From contig NZ_JAHBGB010000006.1 in NCBI RefSeq assembly GCF_018390555.1, forward strand, positions 490,446 through 554,445: a stretch of DNA of 64,000 bases, given 5' to 3'. The notes below the pieces were generated by a model. It was not told the DNA's origin. It made no database searches and saw nothing but the letters and a program-made list of their open reading frames with translations. The position numbers were made by a program, and so were the translations under genes. This DNA is from Ancylobacter oerskovii (GTDB taxonomy: Bacteria > Pseudomonadota > Alphaproteobacteria > Rhizobiales > Xanthobacteraceae). The stretch's first letter is position 1; each line of letters begins with the position of its first letter. Below, piece by piece: positions 27,378 through 35,967 of the stretch.

Positions 27378-27544
27378 ACCTCCTCCCCCTCCCCGATCCA
27401 CAGGCCGGGAAGCTGTCATAAACGCGTCCGCCCAAGGCCGGTATAGGGACGTCCTCGCATGACGGCGGCAAGCCGGGCGCTCGGGGACGGCAGCCAGGCT
27501 CCGCATGCGATGGTCGGGCATTGACCGGCGGTATCGGAGGCGAC

Positions 27545-28483
27545 ATGTCGATCACGCAGCTTCGGGCCTTCCACCATGTCGCCGCCGCCGGCGGCTATTC
27601 CCAGGCGGCCCGCGAGACGGCCATCAGCCAGTCCAATCTCTCCAATCAGGTGCGCCAGCTCGAGGCGGCGTCCGGCCTGTCGCTGTTCGAGCGCGGGCCG
27701 CGCGGCGTCACCCTCACCGACGACGGCGCGCGGCTCTATCAGGTGACGTCGCGGCTGTTCGCCACCCTGGCCGAGGCGGCCGCCATCCTCAAGAGCCGCA
27801 AGATCGACGGCGGGCAGCTGCGCGTCGCCGCCGACGGCGTGGTGCATTCGCTGCCGATCCTGCGGGCGCTGCGCCGGCGCCGGCCCAACCTGGTCTTCTC
27901 GCTGCAGGTGCACAATTCCGACAACGTCATCGAGCAACTGCTGCAGTTCCGCGCCGATGTCGGCATCACCGCCGAGCTGCCGAAGGACGAGCGCCTCAGG
28001 GTGCAGCCGCTCGCCAGCATGAAGCTGGGCCTGATGGTGCCGGTGGAGCATCACTGGGCCGGACAGGGCAGCCTCGCCATGCGCGATCTCGCGGGGGTAA
28101 ATTTCGTGCTGCGCGAGCGCGGCTCGCGCACCCGCGCGGTGTTTGAGCAGAATCTCGCCGAGAGCGGCGCCGGCCTCGGCTCGGTGCTGGAGGTGTCGAC
28201 GCGCGAGGGCGTGCGCGAGGCGGTGGCCGCCGGCTTCGGCCTCGGCGTCATCGCCGATCTCGAATTCGGCTACGACACGCGGCTGCGCTTCGTGCCGATC
28301 CGCGACGCCGCCGTCACCATCGACGAATATGTCGTCTGCATGGAGGAGCGGCGCCGCCTGCCGCTCATCGACGACTTCTTCGCCTGCGCGCAGGAGGCCT
28401 TCGTGCCGGCCTTCGCCCCCGCCGGCTCGCCGGCGCTCACTCCTCGCGCATCGCGCGGGCGATCTGGTCCCGAAGCGGCTTGA
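27545..28483 (+). CDS. LysR-family transcriptional regulator, 312 aa
   Basis: The N-terminal winged helix-turn-helix is visible (MSITQLRAFHHVAAAGGYSQ, then a QSNLSNQVRQLE recognition helix), followed by a periplasmic-binding-like effector domain from about residue 90 (GQLRVAADG). The start at 27545 has GGAGG upstream. The last 18 residues are Pro/Arg-rich and run past the family's usual end into the convergent HlyD-like gene, overlapping it by 47 bases. The target is unknown; candidates are the divergent exoenzyme block or the type I exporter. Confidence 0.88.
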   Translation: MSITQLRAFHHVAAAGGYSQAARETAISQSNLSNQVRQLEAASGLSLFERGPRGVTLTDDGARLYQVTSRLFATLAEAAAILKSRKIDGGQLRVAADGVVHSLPILRALRRRRPNLVFSLQVHNSDNVIEQLLQFRADVGITAELPKDERLRVQPLASMKLGLMVPVEHHWAGQGSLAMRDLAGVNFVLRERGSRTRAVFEQNLAESGAGLGSVLEVSTREGVREAVAAGFGLGVIADLEFGYDTRLRFVPIRDAAVTIDEYVVCMEERRRLPLIDDFFACAQEAFVPAFAPAGSPALTPRASRGRSGPEAA

Positions 28484-29780
28484 CGAGGTAGCTGAGCGCG
28501 GTGCGCTCGCCGGTCTGGAGGAACACCTCGGCCGGCATGCCCGGTATCAGCTTCAGGCCGCCCAGCCGCTCGGTCTGCGCCGGCGGCAGGGTGATCTGGG
28601 CGACGTAGTAGCTCAGCCCCGTCTTCTCGTCCCTGGTCAGGTCGGCCGACACCCGCGACACCACCCCCTCGATCTCCGGCGTGGTCTTCTGATTGAAGGC
28701 GGCGAGGCGGATCTCGGCGATCTGGCCCACCAGCACCTGGTCGATATCGGCCGGGGAGATCTTCGCCTCGATCACCAGCGCGTCGCCTCCGGGCACGATC
28801 ATCATCACCGTCTGGCCCGGCGAGATGACGCCGCCGACGGTGTGGACGTCGAGCTGGTGCACGATGCCGGCCACCGGCGCGCGCAGCTCGACGCGGGTCA
28901 GCTTGTCCTGCGCGGCGATCCGGCGCTCCTGCAGCTCCGCCCATTTGCCTTCGATCTCGCGCAATTGCTCGATGACCTCGGCGCGGCGGTCCTGGTCCAG
29001 CTGCAGGATCTGCAGCTCGGTCTCGCTGATGCGCCCGCGGGTCCGCGCGAGGTCGGCCTGCAGCTGGCCGCGCTCGCCGGAGATGCGGGCCTTGTCGCGC
29101 TGCAGCGACCGCAGGCGGGTGAGTGGCGCCAGCCCCTTCCTGTAGAGCTCGTCGGTGCCGGCGATCTCTTCCTTGATGAAACCGATCTCGACGCTCTTGG
29201 CGGCGATCTGGGCGTTGAGCCCCTCCACCTCGTCGCCGAGCTGGCCGATGCGGGTGCGCAGCTGCGAGACCTGCCCGTCCATCGCCGTGCGGCGCGAGGT
29301 GAACAGGCTGATCTCGCCGTCGATCGCCCGCGCCACATTCGCCTCCTCGCGCCGGGCGACGAGGTCGGGCGCGTGGCTCACCGCGTCGCGGCCGTCGCGC
29401 TCGGCCTCCAGTCGGGCCCGGCGGGCCGACAATTCGACCAGCTGGGTGTCGACCACCATGAGATTGGCGAGGGTGACGGTGTCGTCGAGCCGCAGCAGCC
29501 TCTCGCCGGCGCCGACATGCTGGCCTTCCTTCACCGCGATGGTGCCGACGACGCCGCCCTCCGGGTGCTGGATGCGCTTGCCGGAGCTTTCCACCACCAC
29601 CGTGCCGGCGGCGACCACCGCGCCGTTGAGCGCCGCCATCGCCGCCCAGCCGCCGCCGCCCAGCACCAGCACCAGCACGGTGACGGCGCCGATCGCGAGA
29701 TGGCGCTCGATGCCGTCCTCGCCCGAGCGGGCGGCGAAGCGGGCGCGCAGCCGCCCGAGAAACGTGCCGGCCGCGCTCAT
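28437..29780 (-). CDS. Type I secretion membrane fusion protein (HlyD/PrtE family), 447 aa
   Basis: This is the periplasmic adaptor of an ABC-type protein exporter. There is one N-terminal transmembrane helix (about residues 27-52), then the half-motif GKRIQHPEGGVVGTIAVKEG typical of the HlyD/PrtE group. A long coiled coil follows (about 110-290), then the second lipoyl half (TRVELRAPVAGIVHQLDVHT) and a beta-barrel ending LSYLVKPLRDQ. Its start overlaps the ATPase stop by four bases, so expression is coupled. Three RTX proteins in this window are plausible cargo. Confidence 0.92.
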   Translation of the reverse strand: MSAAGTFLGRLRARFAARSGEDGIERHLAIGAVTVLVLVLGGGGWAAMAALNGAVVAAGTVVVESSGKRIQHPEGGVVGTIAVKEGQHVGAGERLLRLDDTVTLANLMVVDTQLVELSARRARLEAERDGRDAVSHAPDLVARREEANVARAIDGEISLFTSRRTAMDGQVSQLRTRIGQLGDEVEGLNAQIAAKSVEIGFIKEEIAGTDELYRKGLAPLTRLRSLQRDKARISGERGQLQADLARTRGRISETELQILQLDQDRRAEVIEQLREIEGKWAELQERRIAAQDKLTRVELRAPVAGIVHQLDVHTVGGVISPGQTVMMIVPGGDALVIEAKISPADIDQVLVGQIAEIRLAAFNQKTTPEIEGVVSRVSADLTRDEKTGLSYYVAQITLPPAQTERLGGLKLIPGMPAEVFLQTGERTALSYLVKPLRDQIARAMREE

Positions 29781-31483
29781 GCCGCCACCGGCTGCTTGAG
29801 CACGCGCCCCAGCACCTCCGCCTTCGGCCCGAAGGCCTGCTGGCGTCCTTCCGCCAGCATCAGCACCAGGTCGACGGCGGCGAGCGCGCTCGGGCGATGC
29901 GCGATGACCACCACGACGCGCTTTGTCTCGCGCGCCCAGCGTATCGCCTGGGTCAGCGCCGCCTCGCCCTCGGCGTCGAGATTGGAATTGGGCTCGTCCA
30001 GCACGATGAGGAAGGGCTCGCCATAGAGCGCCCGGGCCAGCGCCACGCGCTGGCGCTCGCCGCCGGACAGGGCGATGCCGCCCTCCCCCAGCCGCGTGTC
30101 GTAGCCGGCCGGCAGCCGCAGGATCATGTCGTGCACGCCGGCGCGGGTGGCGGCGGCGATGATGGCGGCGGGGTCGGGATCGGGGCGGAAGCGGGCGATG
30201 TTCTCCGCCACCGTGCCGTCGAACAATTCGATGTCCTGCGGCAGATAGCCGATATGCCTGCCGAGCGCGTCGCGCTCCCATTGCTCCAGCGTCGCGCCGT
30301 CGAGCCGCACGCCTCCCTTGGAGCCCGGCCACGCGCCGACCAGCCCGCGGGCCAGGGTCGACTTGCCCGAGCCGCTGGCGCCGATCACCCCGACCGCGCT
30401 GCCAGCCGGCACCGAGAATGTGAGGCCGGCGATGATCGGCCGGGTCTGCCCGGGCGCCGCCACCGCCAGCGCCTCGACGTCGAGGTGGCTCGCCGGCGCC
30501 GGCAGCGCCATCGGCGTCGCGCTGGGCGGCAGCTCGCGCACCAGCGCCGAGAGCCGCTCATAGCCCTGGCGGGCGGCGACGAAGCCGCGCCAGTTGGCAA
30601 TGGCGAGCTCGACCGGCGCGAGGGCGCGCGAGGAGATGATGGAGGCGGCGATCATCACGCCGCCGGAGGCCTCGCCGTCGATCACCAGGAAGGCGCCGGC
30701 CGCCAGCATCAGCGATTGCAGCAGGAAGCGGAACGACTTGCTGGTGGCGACGAGATCGCCGGACACATAGGTCGCCCGGCGATTGTCGGCGAGATAGGCC
30801 GCGTGCGCCTGCTCCCAGCGCGCCCGCATGGTGCCGCCCATGCCGAGCGCGCCGATGGTCTCGATGTTGCGCGAATAGGAATCGGCGAGCGCGTTGCGGG
30901 CCGAGCTGCGCTTGGCGACCTCGCGCTGCGGCGCCTTGGTGGCGACCTCCGTCACCACCATGAAGCCGCACAGCACGAGGATGCCGCCGAGGCCGACTAG
31001 GCCGAGCAGCGGATGGAACAGGAACAGCAGCCCGAGATAGAGCGGCACCCAGGGCAGGTCGCATAGGGCGATCGGCCCCTGCCCGGACAGGAACTGCCGC
31101 AACTGGTCGAGATCGCGCAGCGGCTGCTGGCTGTTGCCCTCCCGCCCGCGGCGCAGCGCCAGCCCGGCCATCAGGTCGAAGGCGAGGCCGCGCAGATTGG
31201 CGTCGAGCCGGGTCCCCAGCCCCACCAGCACGCGGGCGCGGATCAGGTCCAGCACGCCCTGGAAGGCGTAGAGCACCACGGCGAGGACCAGCAGCGCCAC
31301 CAGGGTCGGCACGCTGCGGCTGGCCAGCACGCGGTCATAGACCTGCAGCATGAAGAACGGGCCGGTGAGCATCAGCAGATTGATGACGCAGCTGAACAGG
31401 GCGATGCCCGTCAGCGCCCGGCGACAGGAGCGGAACAGGGTGCCGAGCGCGAGCACGGGCGGGCGATGGGCCGGGGCGTTCAT
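29777..31483 (-). CDS. Type I secretion permease/ATPase (PrtD family), 568 aa
   Basis: This is an inner-membrane ABC exporter half-transporter that would power secretion of RTX proteins. The transmembrane domain occupies about residues 20-310 and starts with the typical segment FMLQVYDRVLASRSVPTL. The nucleotide-binding domain has Walker A GASGSGKST near residue 366, Q-loop YLPQDIELF, signature LSGGERQR, Walker B FLIVLDEPNS and the H-loop AHRPS. No C39 peptidase domain is present, as in PrtD rather than HlyB-type leader-peptide exporters. It is followed by the adaptor in one operon. The outer-membrane partner is not adjacent; a TolC-like gene lies 13 kb away. Confidence 0.93.
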   Translation of the reverse strand: MNAPAHRPPVLALGTLFRSCRRALTGIALFSCVINLLMLTGPFFMLQVYDRVLASRSVPTLVALLVLAVVLYAFQGVLDLIRARVLVGLGTRLDANLRGLAFDLMAGLALRRGREGNSQQPLRDLDQLRQFLSGQGPIALCDLPWVPLYLGLLFLFHPLLGLVGLGGILVLCGFMVVTEVATKAPQREVAKRSSARNALADSYSRNIETIGALGMGGTMRARWEQAHAAYLADNRRATYVSGDLVATSKSFRFLLQSLMLAAGAFLVIDGEASGGVMIAASIISSRALAPVELAIANWRGFVAARQGYERLSALVRELPPSATPMALPAPASHLDVEALAVAAPGQTRPIIAGLTFSVPAGSAVGVIGASGSGKSTLARGLVGAWPGSKGGVRLDGATLEQWERDALGRHIGYLPQDIELFDGTVAENIARFRPDPDPAAIIAAATRAGVHDMILRLPAGYDTRLGEGGIALSGGERQRVALARALYGEPFLIVLDEPNSNLDAEGEAALTQAIRWARETKRVVVVIAHRPSALAAVDLVLMLAEGRQQAFGPKAEVLGRVLKQPVAA

Positions 31484-31612
31484 CAGGTCACTGCCGGGTC
31501 GTGGGTCCGCAAGGGAAGGTTGCCGGGGTAGCCGATGCCTCTGACATCTGCATGACCGTTCCGCCCGTCGCCGCCATGCATGTGGAAACCGGTGAGACCG
31601 CCGGCTCCCCGA

Positions 31613-32680
31613 TCAGGCGAGCACCGGCGCGCGACGCCCCATCGCCATCCCCGGCACCTCGACGAAGCGATGCAGCAGCGCCGAACCGGCGATGATGACC
31701 GGCAGCGAGGCGAGCATCGAGGCCAGCAGCATGCCGCTCGACATCGAGGGGACGAGGCTCGCGGCCAGTCCCATGACGAGACCGATGACGATGATGTGCA
31801 GGAGGTAGATCGAATAGGAGATCCGCCCCAGCCACAGCATGGCCGGGTGGCACAGCACCGCGTCCCCCGCGCCCGTCACCAGCAGCGGAAAGAACACCGC
31901 CCACACCAGCAGGGCGACGGCCGCCGGCGCCAGCATGGCCAGCGCGCCCGCCAGCAGCACCAGCGCGACACCGGCTCCCGCCTTCCCCTGAATGGCGGGC
32001 CATGCCAGGCGGGAGCCGATCCCCACGAGGAAATAGGGGGTGGCGGCGAAGAGCAGCGAATCCCGCGCGAAGGTGCCGAAGAGCCCGCCCGCCGCCGCGG
32101 TCCAGAGCACCACGCAAAGCGCCACCACCGCCACCGCGCCCCGCACGGTGCCGAGCGCCGCCACGACGAACGGCGCCACCAGATAGAACTGCCATTCGAG
32201 CGAGACCGACCATCCGGTTCCGAGGAAAACCCCGTCCGCGTAGGGCAGCACCTCTTTCGGCAACATGCCGTGCAGCATGGTCATCTGCGCGAGGAAGTAG
32301 GCGACAGGGGCGCCCGCCACGGCATCGGCTCGCCCTTGATAGAGCGCGACGAGAGACGGGCCGGCAAACGTCTCCAGGCCGTGGATGAACCAGCCATAGC
32401 TCGCCCACCCCAGGCCCACGCACACCGCGAAGGCGGGAAACAGCCGGAGGAACCGCCGGCACAGATAGGGGACGTAGGCTTCGCGCTTCCCGAGGACGAG
32501 ATGGGTGATCACGAAGCCGCTGATGATCATGAAGACATGCACGGCATGGGTCGCCCCATTGACCAGCCATTGCGCGGCCCAGCCGGGCACGGCCACGCCG
32601 GAATAGGCGATCATGTGGTTCAACGCGGCCCACAGTGCCAGAATTCCGCGAAGGCCCTCTATGGCGCCCCATCGCTGCAT
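31613..32680 (-). CDS. Membrane acyltransferase, OafA/YrhL family, 355 aa
   Basis: This is an acyltransferase-3 family protein that would O-acylate a surface sugar at the inner membrane. About ten hydrophobic segments are visible. The N-terminal conserved motif GLRGILALWAALNH contains the R and H typical of the family, and a later VFMIISGFVITH is the second hallmark. It is transcribed in the same direction as the type I exporter, 129 bases upstream of it. Given the exopolysaccharide cluster in this window, acetylation of a polysaccharide or lipid is likely. Confidence 0.88.
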   Translation of the reverse strand: MQRWGAIEGLRGILALWAALNHMIAYSGVAVPGWAAQWLVNGATHAVHVFMIISGFVITHLVLGKREAYVPYLCRRFLRLFPAFAVCVGLGWASYGWFIHGLETFAGPSLVALYQGRADAVAGAPVAYFLAQMTMLHGMLPKEVLPYADGVFLGTGWSVSLEWQFYLVAPFVVAALGTVRGAVAVVALCVVLWTAAAGGLFGTFARDSLLFAATPYFLVGIGSRLAWPAIQGKAGAGVALVLLAGALAMLAPAAVALLVWAVFFPLLVTGAGDAVLCHPAMLWLGRISYSIYLLHIIVIGLVMGLAASLVPSMSSGMLLASMLASLPVIIAGSALLHRFVEVPGMAMGRRAPVLA

Positions 32681-33426
32681 CGTTCACGCCCCGCTTCCAG
32701 CCACACGTCCCCTCACCCTGCATAGGACAGTCGTCACGGCCGAGGTAGTGCCCCCGGGGCATTGAGTGCCGGTGGCGAAGGCGATCGGTCGCGCGATGGC
32801 GGCATGGGCGATGGCGGCATGGGCAATCGCGCCGCCCGTCTCCTGCCTCCCTGCCCTCGATGAAAGTGCTGAGATGACGGGCCTCGGGGAGAGCGGCCGG
32901 AGCCGGTCGTGTGCAACTCGCCGCAGGGAGGATGAAGGGGATGGATGGTTTCCCGATCCGATCCCGCGACCGCCCCTCCCCGGACCCGCCGCCGATCCAT
33001 GGCGGAGATCGGGCGGGGCTTCTGAAAATGGGCCGTCATGGAGCGATCGGCATAGGGGCATGGCGACGATCCGGCATCGGCATCGCCTCCCCCCGATCCC
33101 GGCCCCGCCCCGGCCCCGCCCCTGCCCGCGGCGGCGCGACGAGCGTCGGCAAGGCGGGCATCGAACCGCCAGGATGCGGCCGCTCCGCGAAGCGGCGTCC
33201 GTGGAATTTTCTTCTGTTTTTGCCGGGGCTTCCGGCGCAAGCATCGGTACAACCAGAGATAATATATATTTTCTATAGACAAAAAATCCAACGCGCCTAT
33301 GTTGGCCCGAACCCGCGCGGACACGTTCCGCATCCCTCGCCACCCGAAACAGGGGAGCCCGTCCGCCTCGGCACCCTCGTGCATGCCCGCAGGTTCAGCC
33401 GTCGCCGCGACGCCTCGATCAGTTCG
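32681..33426. promoter_or_regulatory. Long divergent intergenic region with AT-rich promoter-like core
   Basis: This 746-base region lies between the acyltransferase (minus) and the first flavin monooxygenase (plus). Most of it is very GC-rich and I see no gene-like frame. Around 33255-33295 a sharp A/T block (GATAATATATATTTTC) is the most promoter-like site for the 11-kb cluster downstream. The leader from there to the first start is about 140 bases. Confidence 0.45.
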
Positions 33427-34764
33427 ATGTCCAGCACGTCCCGCATCCACCTCAACGTCTTCGTGCCCACCACCGGGCATCACGAGGCTTCCTGGCTGCA
33501 TCCGGGCACCCGGCCCGAGCGCCTCACCGATATCGCCTATTATCGCGAGACCGCCGCCATCGCCGAGCGCGGCAGGTTCGATTCGCTGTTCCTCGCCGAC
33601 CAGCTCGCCATCGGGCGCAGCGTGAAGCATGTGGCGCAGGGCAAGCTGGAGCCGCTGACCCTGCTCTCCGCGCTGGCCGGCGCCACCGAGCGGATCGGGC
33701 TGATCGCCACCGCCTCCACCACCTATTCCGAGCCCTACAACCTCGCCCGCCAGTTCGCCTCGCTGGATCACATCAGCGGCGGCCGCGCCGGCTGGAACAT
33801 CGTCACCTCCTGGTCGGCGGAGGCGGCCGGCAATTTCGGCCTCGCCCAGCGCAACTCGCATGCCGACCGCTACCGCCGCGCCACCGAATATGTCGAGGTG
33901 GTCCGCAAGCTGTGGGACAGCTGGGAGGACGATGCCCGCCGCCACGACCGGACGAGCGGCATCTATGCCGACACCGACCGCATCCACGCCATCGATCACC
34001 AGGGCGAGGCATTCCGGGTGCGCGGCCCGCTCGACCTGCCGCGCCCGCCGCAGGGCCATCCCGTGCTGGTGCAGGCCGGTTCCTCCGACGAGGGGCGCGC
34101 CTTCGCCGCCCGCTATGCCGAGGCGATCTTCACCGCCCAGCAGGAGCTCGCCGACGCGCAGGCCTTCTATGCCGACGTGAAAAGCCGCGCCGCCGGCTTC
34201 GGCCGCGACCCGGACGGCATCAAGATCCTGCCCGGCCTGTCCCCCATCCTCGGCTCCACCGAGGCGGAAGCGCGCCGGAACGAGGAGGAGCTGAACGACC
34301 TCACCATCCCGGCGGTCGGCCTCAAGCACCTCTCGCAGCGCTTCGACGGCTTCGACTTCACCGTCTTCCCGCTGGACGAGCCGATCCCCGTCGAGGCCTT
34401 CCCCCGCCCGGCCACCGTGCAGGGCGCGCAGAGCCGCTCGCAGGTGATCCTCGACATCGTCGCTCGCGAGCGCCCCACCCTGCGCGGCCTGCTGCGCCGC
34501 CTCGCCGGCGGGCGCGGCCACAAGGTGCTGGCCGGCACCCCGGCCGCCATCGCCGACCACATCCAGCTCTGGGTCGAGCAGCGCGCCGCCGACGGCTTCA
34601 ACATCATGCCCGCCACCGTGCCGGCCGGGCTCGCGGATTTCGTCGACGAGGTGGTGCCGATCCTGCGCCGGCGCGGCCTGTTCCGCACCGAATATGCCGG
34701 CCGCACGCTGCGCGAGCATTACGGCCTCGTCCGGCCGGCGAGCCGCTATGCCCGGTCGGCCTGA
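33427..34764 (+). CDS. LLM-class flavin monooxygenase, NtaA/SnaA/DszA family, 445 aa
   Basis: This is a two-component-type, reduced-flavin-dependent monooxygenase of the bacterial luciferase superfamily. The TIM-barrel shows the usual landmarks: GRFDSLFLADQ, then ATASTTYSEPYNLARQFASLD, DHISGGRAGWNIVTS and HPVLVQAGSS. The family includes nitrilotriacetate, dibenzothiophene-sulfone and dimethylsulfide monooxygenases, all of which cleave C-N or C-S bonds using FMNH2 from a separate reductase. No flavin reductase gene is seen in the window. It is the first gene of a long same-strand cluster with an ABC importer, and a paralogue is at 39299. The start is not backed by a strong ribosome-binding site. 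Confidence 0.9.
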   Translation: MSSTSRIHLNVFVPTTGHHEASWLHPGTRPERLTDIAYYRETAAIAERGRFDSLFLADQLAIGRSVKHVAQGKLEPLTLLSALAGATERIGLIATASTTYSEPYNLARQFASLDHISGGRAGWNIVTSWSAEAAGNFGLAQRNSHADRYRRATEYVEVVRKLWDSWEDDARRHDRTSGIYADTDRIHAIDHQGEAFRVRGPLDLPRPPQGHPVLVQAGSSDEGRAFAARYAEAIFTAQQELADAQAFYADVKSRAAGFGRDPDGIKILPGLSPILGSTEAEARRNEEELNDLTIPAVGLKHLSQRFDGFDFTVFPLDEPIPVEAFPRPATVQGAQSRSQVILDIVARERPTLRGLLRRLAGGRGHKVLAGTPAAIADHIQLWVEQRAADGFNIMPATVPAGLADFVDEVVPILRRRGLFRTEYAGRTLREHYGLVRPASRYARSA

Positions 34765-34821
34765 CCGGCCGGCCGTCGCACTGACCCTACACCTCACCGT
34801 ACTGACCGACCGGAGCCTGAC

Positions 34822-35967
34822 GTGAGCCTGCCGTCCCCCGCCCCCCGCTTCGCCCCGCCGTCGCCGCAGACGGCCGACCGGCCCCGGCTGGAGCTGCGCA
34901 ACCTGCGCAAGCGGCTCGGCGACACCGCCGCCGTGAACGGCATCGACCTCAAGGTCGCGCCGGGAGAAAGCGTGGTTCTTCTAGGCCCTAGCGGCTGCGG
35001 CAAGACCACCACCCTGCGCATGATCGCCGGCTTCCTGCAGCCGGATGGCGGCGAGATCCATCTCGACGGCGTGGTGGCCTCCACCGCCGCCTTCGCCCTG
35101 CCGCCGGAGAAGCGCCAGCTCGGCATGGTGTTCCAGTCCTACGCCGTGTGGCCACACAGGACCGTCGCCGAGAATGTCGGCTACGGCCTTGAAGTTGCTG
35201 GGAAAAAGAAGAAGGAAATCGAGGCGGGCGTCGCCGAGGTGCTGGATCTGGTGCAGCTCTCGGCGCTGGCGAAGCGCTACCCGGCGGAGCTCTCCGGCGG
35301 CCAGCAGCAGCGCGTCGCCCTCGCCCGCGCGCTGGCGACCAAGCCGTCGCTACTGCTGCTCGACGAGCCGCTCTCCAATCTCGATGCCTCCCTGCGCGAG
35401 GAGATGCGCTTCGAGCTGCGCGCCCTCCAGAAAAACATCGGCCTGACAACGCTTTACGTCACCCACGACCAGGACGAGGCCCTCGTCCTCGCCGACCGCA
35501 TCGTGGTGATGAACAAGGGCCGCATCGAGCAGGTGGGCACGCCGGAGGAGGTCTATCGCACCCCGGCCAGCCGCTTCGTCGGCAGCTTCATCGGCATCGC
35601 CAACCTGATCGAGGGCGAGGTCGATGCCGTCGATCGCGGCGCCGGCAAGGTCCGCATCGCGCTCGACGGCGGCGACCGTCTGTGGAGCCGGGCGCCCGCG
35701 CGCTGGCTTGCCGACGCGGCCCCGGGCAGCCGCGCCACCGTGCTGCTGCGGCCGGAGGATTTGCGCCTCGAGCAGCCGCAAACCCCTGATCAGGAACGCG
35801 GAATCGAGGCGTCGTTCCTCGCGGAATCCTTCCTCGGCAATCGCTATGAGCTGAAGTTCCGCGCCGGCACGACACCGCTGCGGGTGCAGACGCGCCGCCG
35901 CGGCACCTTCGTCGATGGCCGCGCCCGGCTCTGGGTCCGGCCAGGCAGCGCGTGGGTGGTGGCATGA
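34822..35967 (+). CDS. ABC importer ATPase, 381 aa
   Basis: This is a nucleotide-binding subunit of a PotA/FbpC-like importer. It has Walker A GPSGCGKTT, signature LSGGQQQRVALARAL, Walker B LLLLDEPLSNLDA and the H-loop YVTHDQDEA. A C-terminal TOBE-like domain (about 285-381) is present. GTG is used as start behind GGAG. Its stop overlaps the permease start as ATGA. Subfamily members carry ferric iron, thiamine, 2-aminoethylphosphonate or similar ligands, so the substrate cannot be read from this subunit alone. Confidence 0.92.
   Translation: MSLPSPAPRFAPPSPQTADRPRLELRNLRKRLGDTAAVNGIDLKVAPGESVVLLGPSGCGKTTTLRMIAGFLQPDGGEIHLDGVVASTAAFALPPEKRQLGMVFQSYAVWPHRTVAENVGYGLEVAGKKKKEIEAGVAEVLDLVQLSALAKRYPAELSGGQQQRVALARALATKPSLLLLDEPLSNLDASLREEMRFELRALQKNIGLTTLYVTHDQDEALVLADRIVVMNKGRIEQVGTPEEVYRTPASRFVGSFIGIANLIEGEVDAVDRGAGKVRIALDGGDRLWSRAPARWLADAAPGSRATVLLRPEDLRLEQPQTPDQERGIEASFLAESFLGNRYELKFRAGTTPLRVQTRRRGTFVDGRARLWVRPGSAWVVA

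Noticed and set aside
22326..27521. 1731-codon minus-strand frame opposite the nuclease/nucleotidase gene
   Set aside because: Same antisense effect. Its translation closely mirrors the other shadow because it lies over the same RTX module.
32766..33343. Several frames of 100-220 codons in the gap before the monooxygenase cluster
   Set aside because: Arg/Pro/Ala-rich translations with no start context or family resemblance; expected by chance at this GC content.
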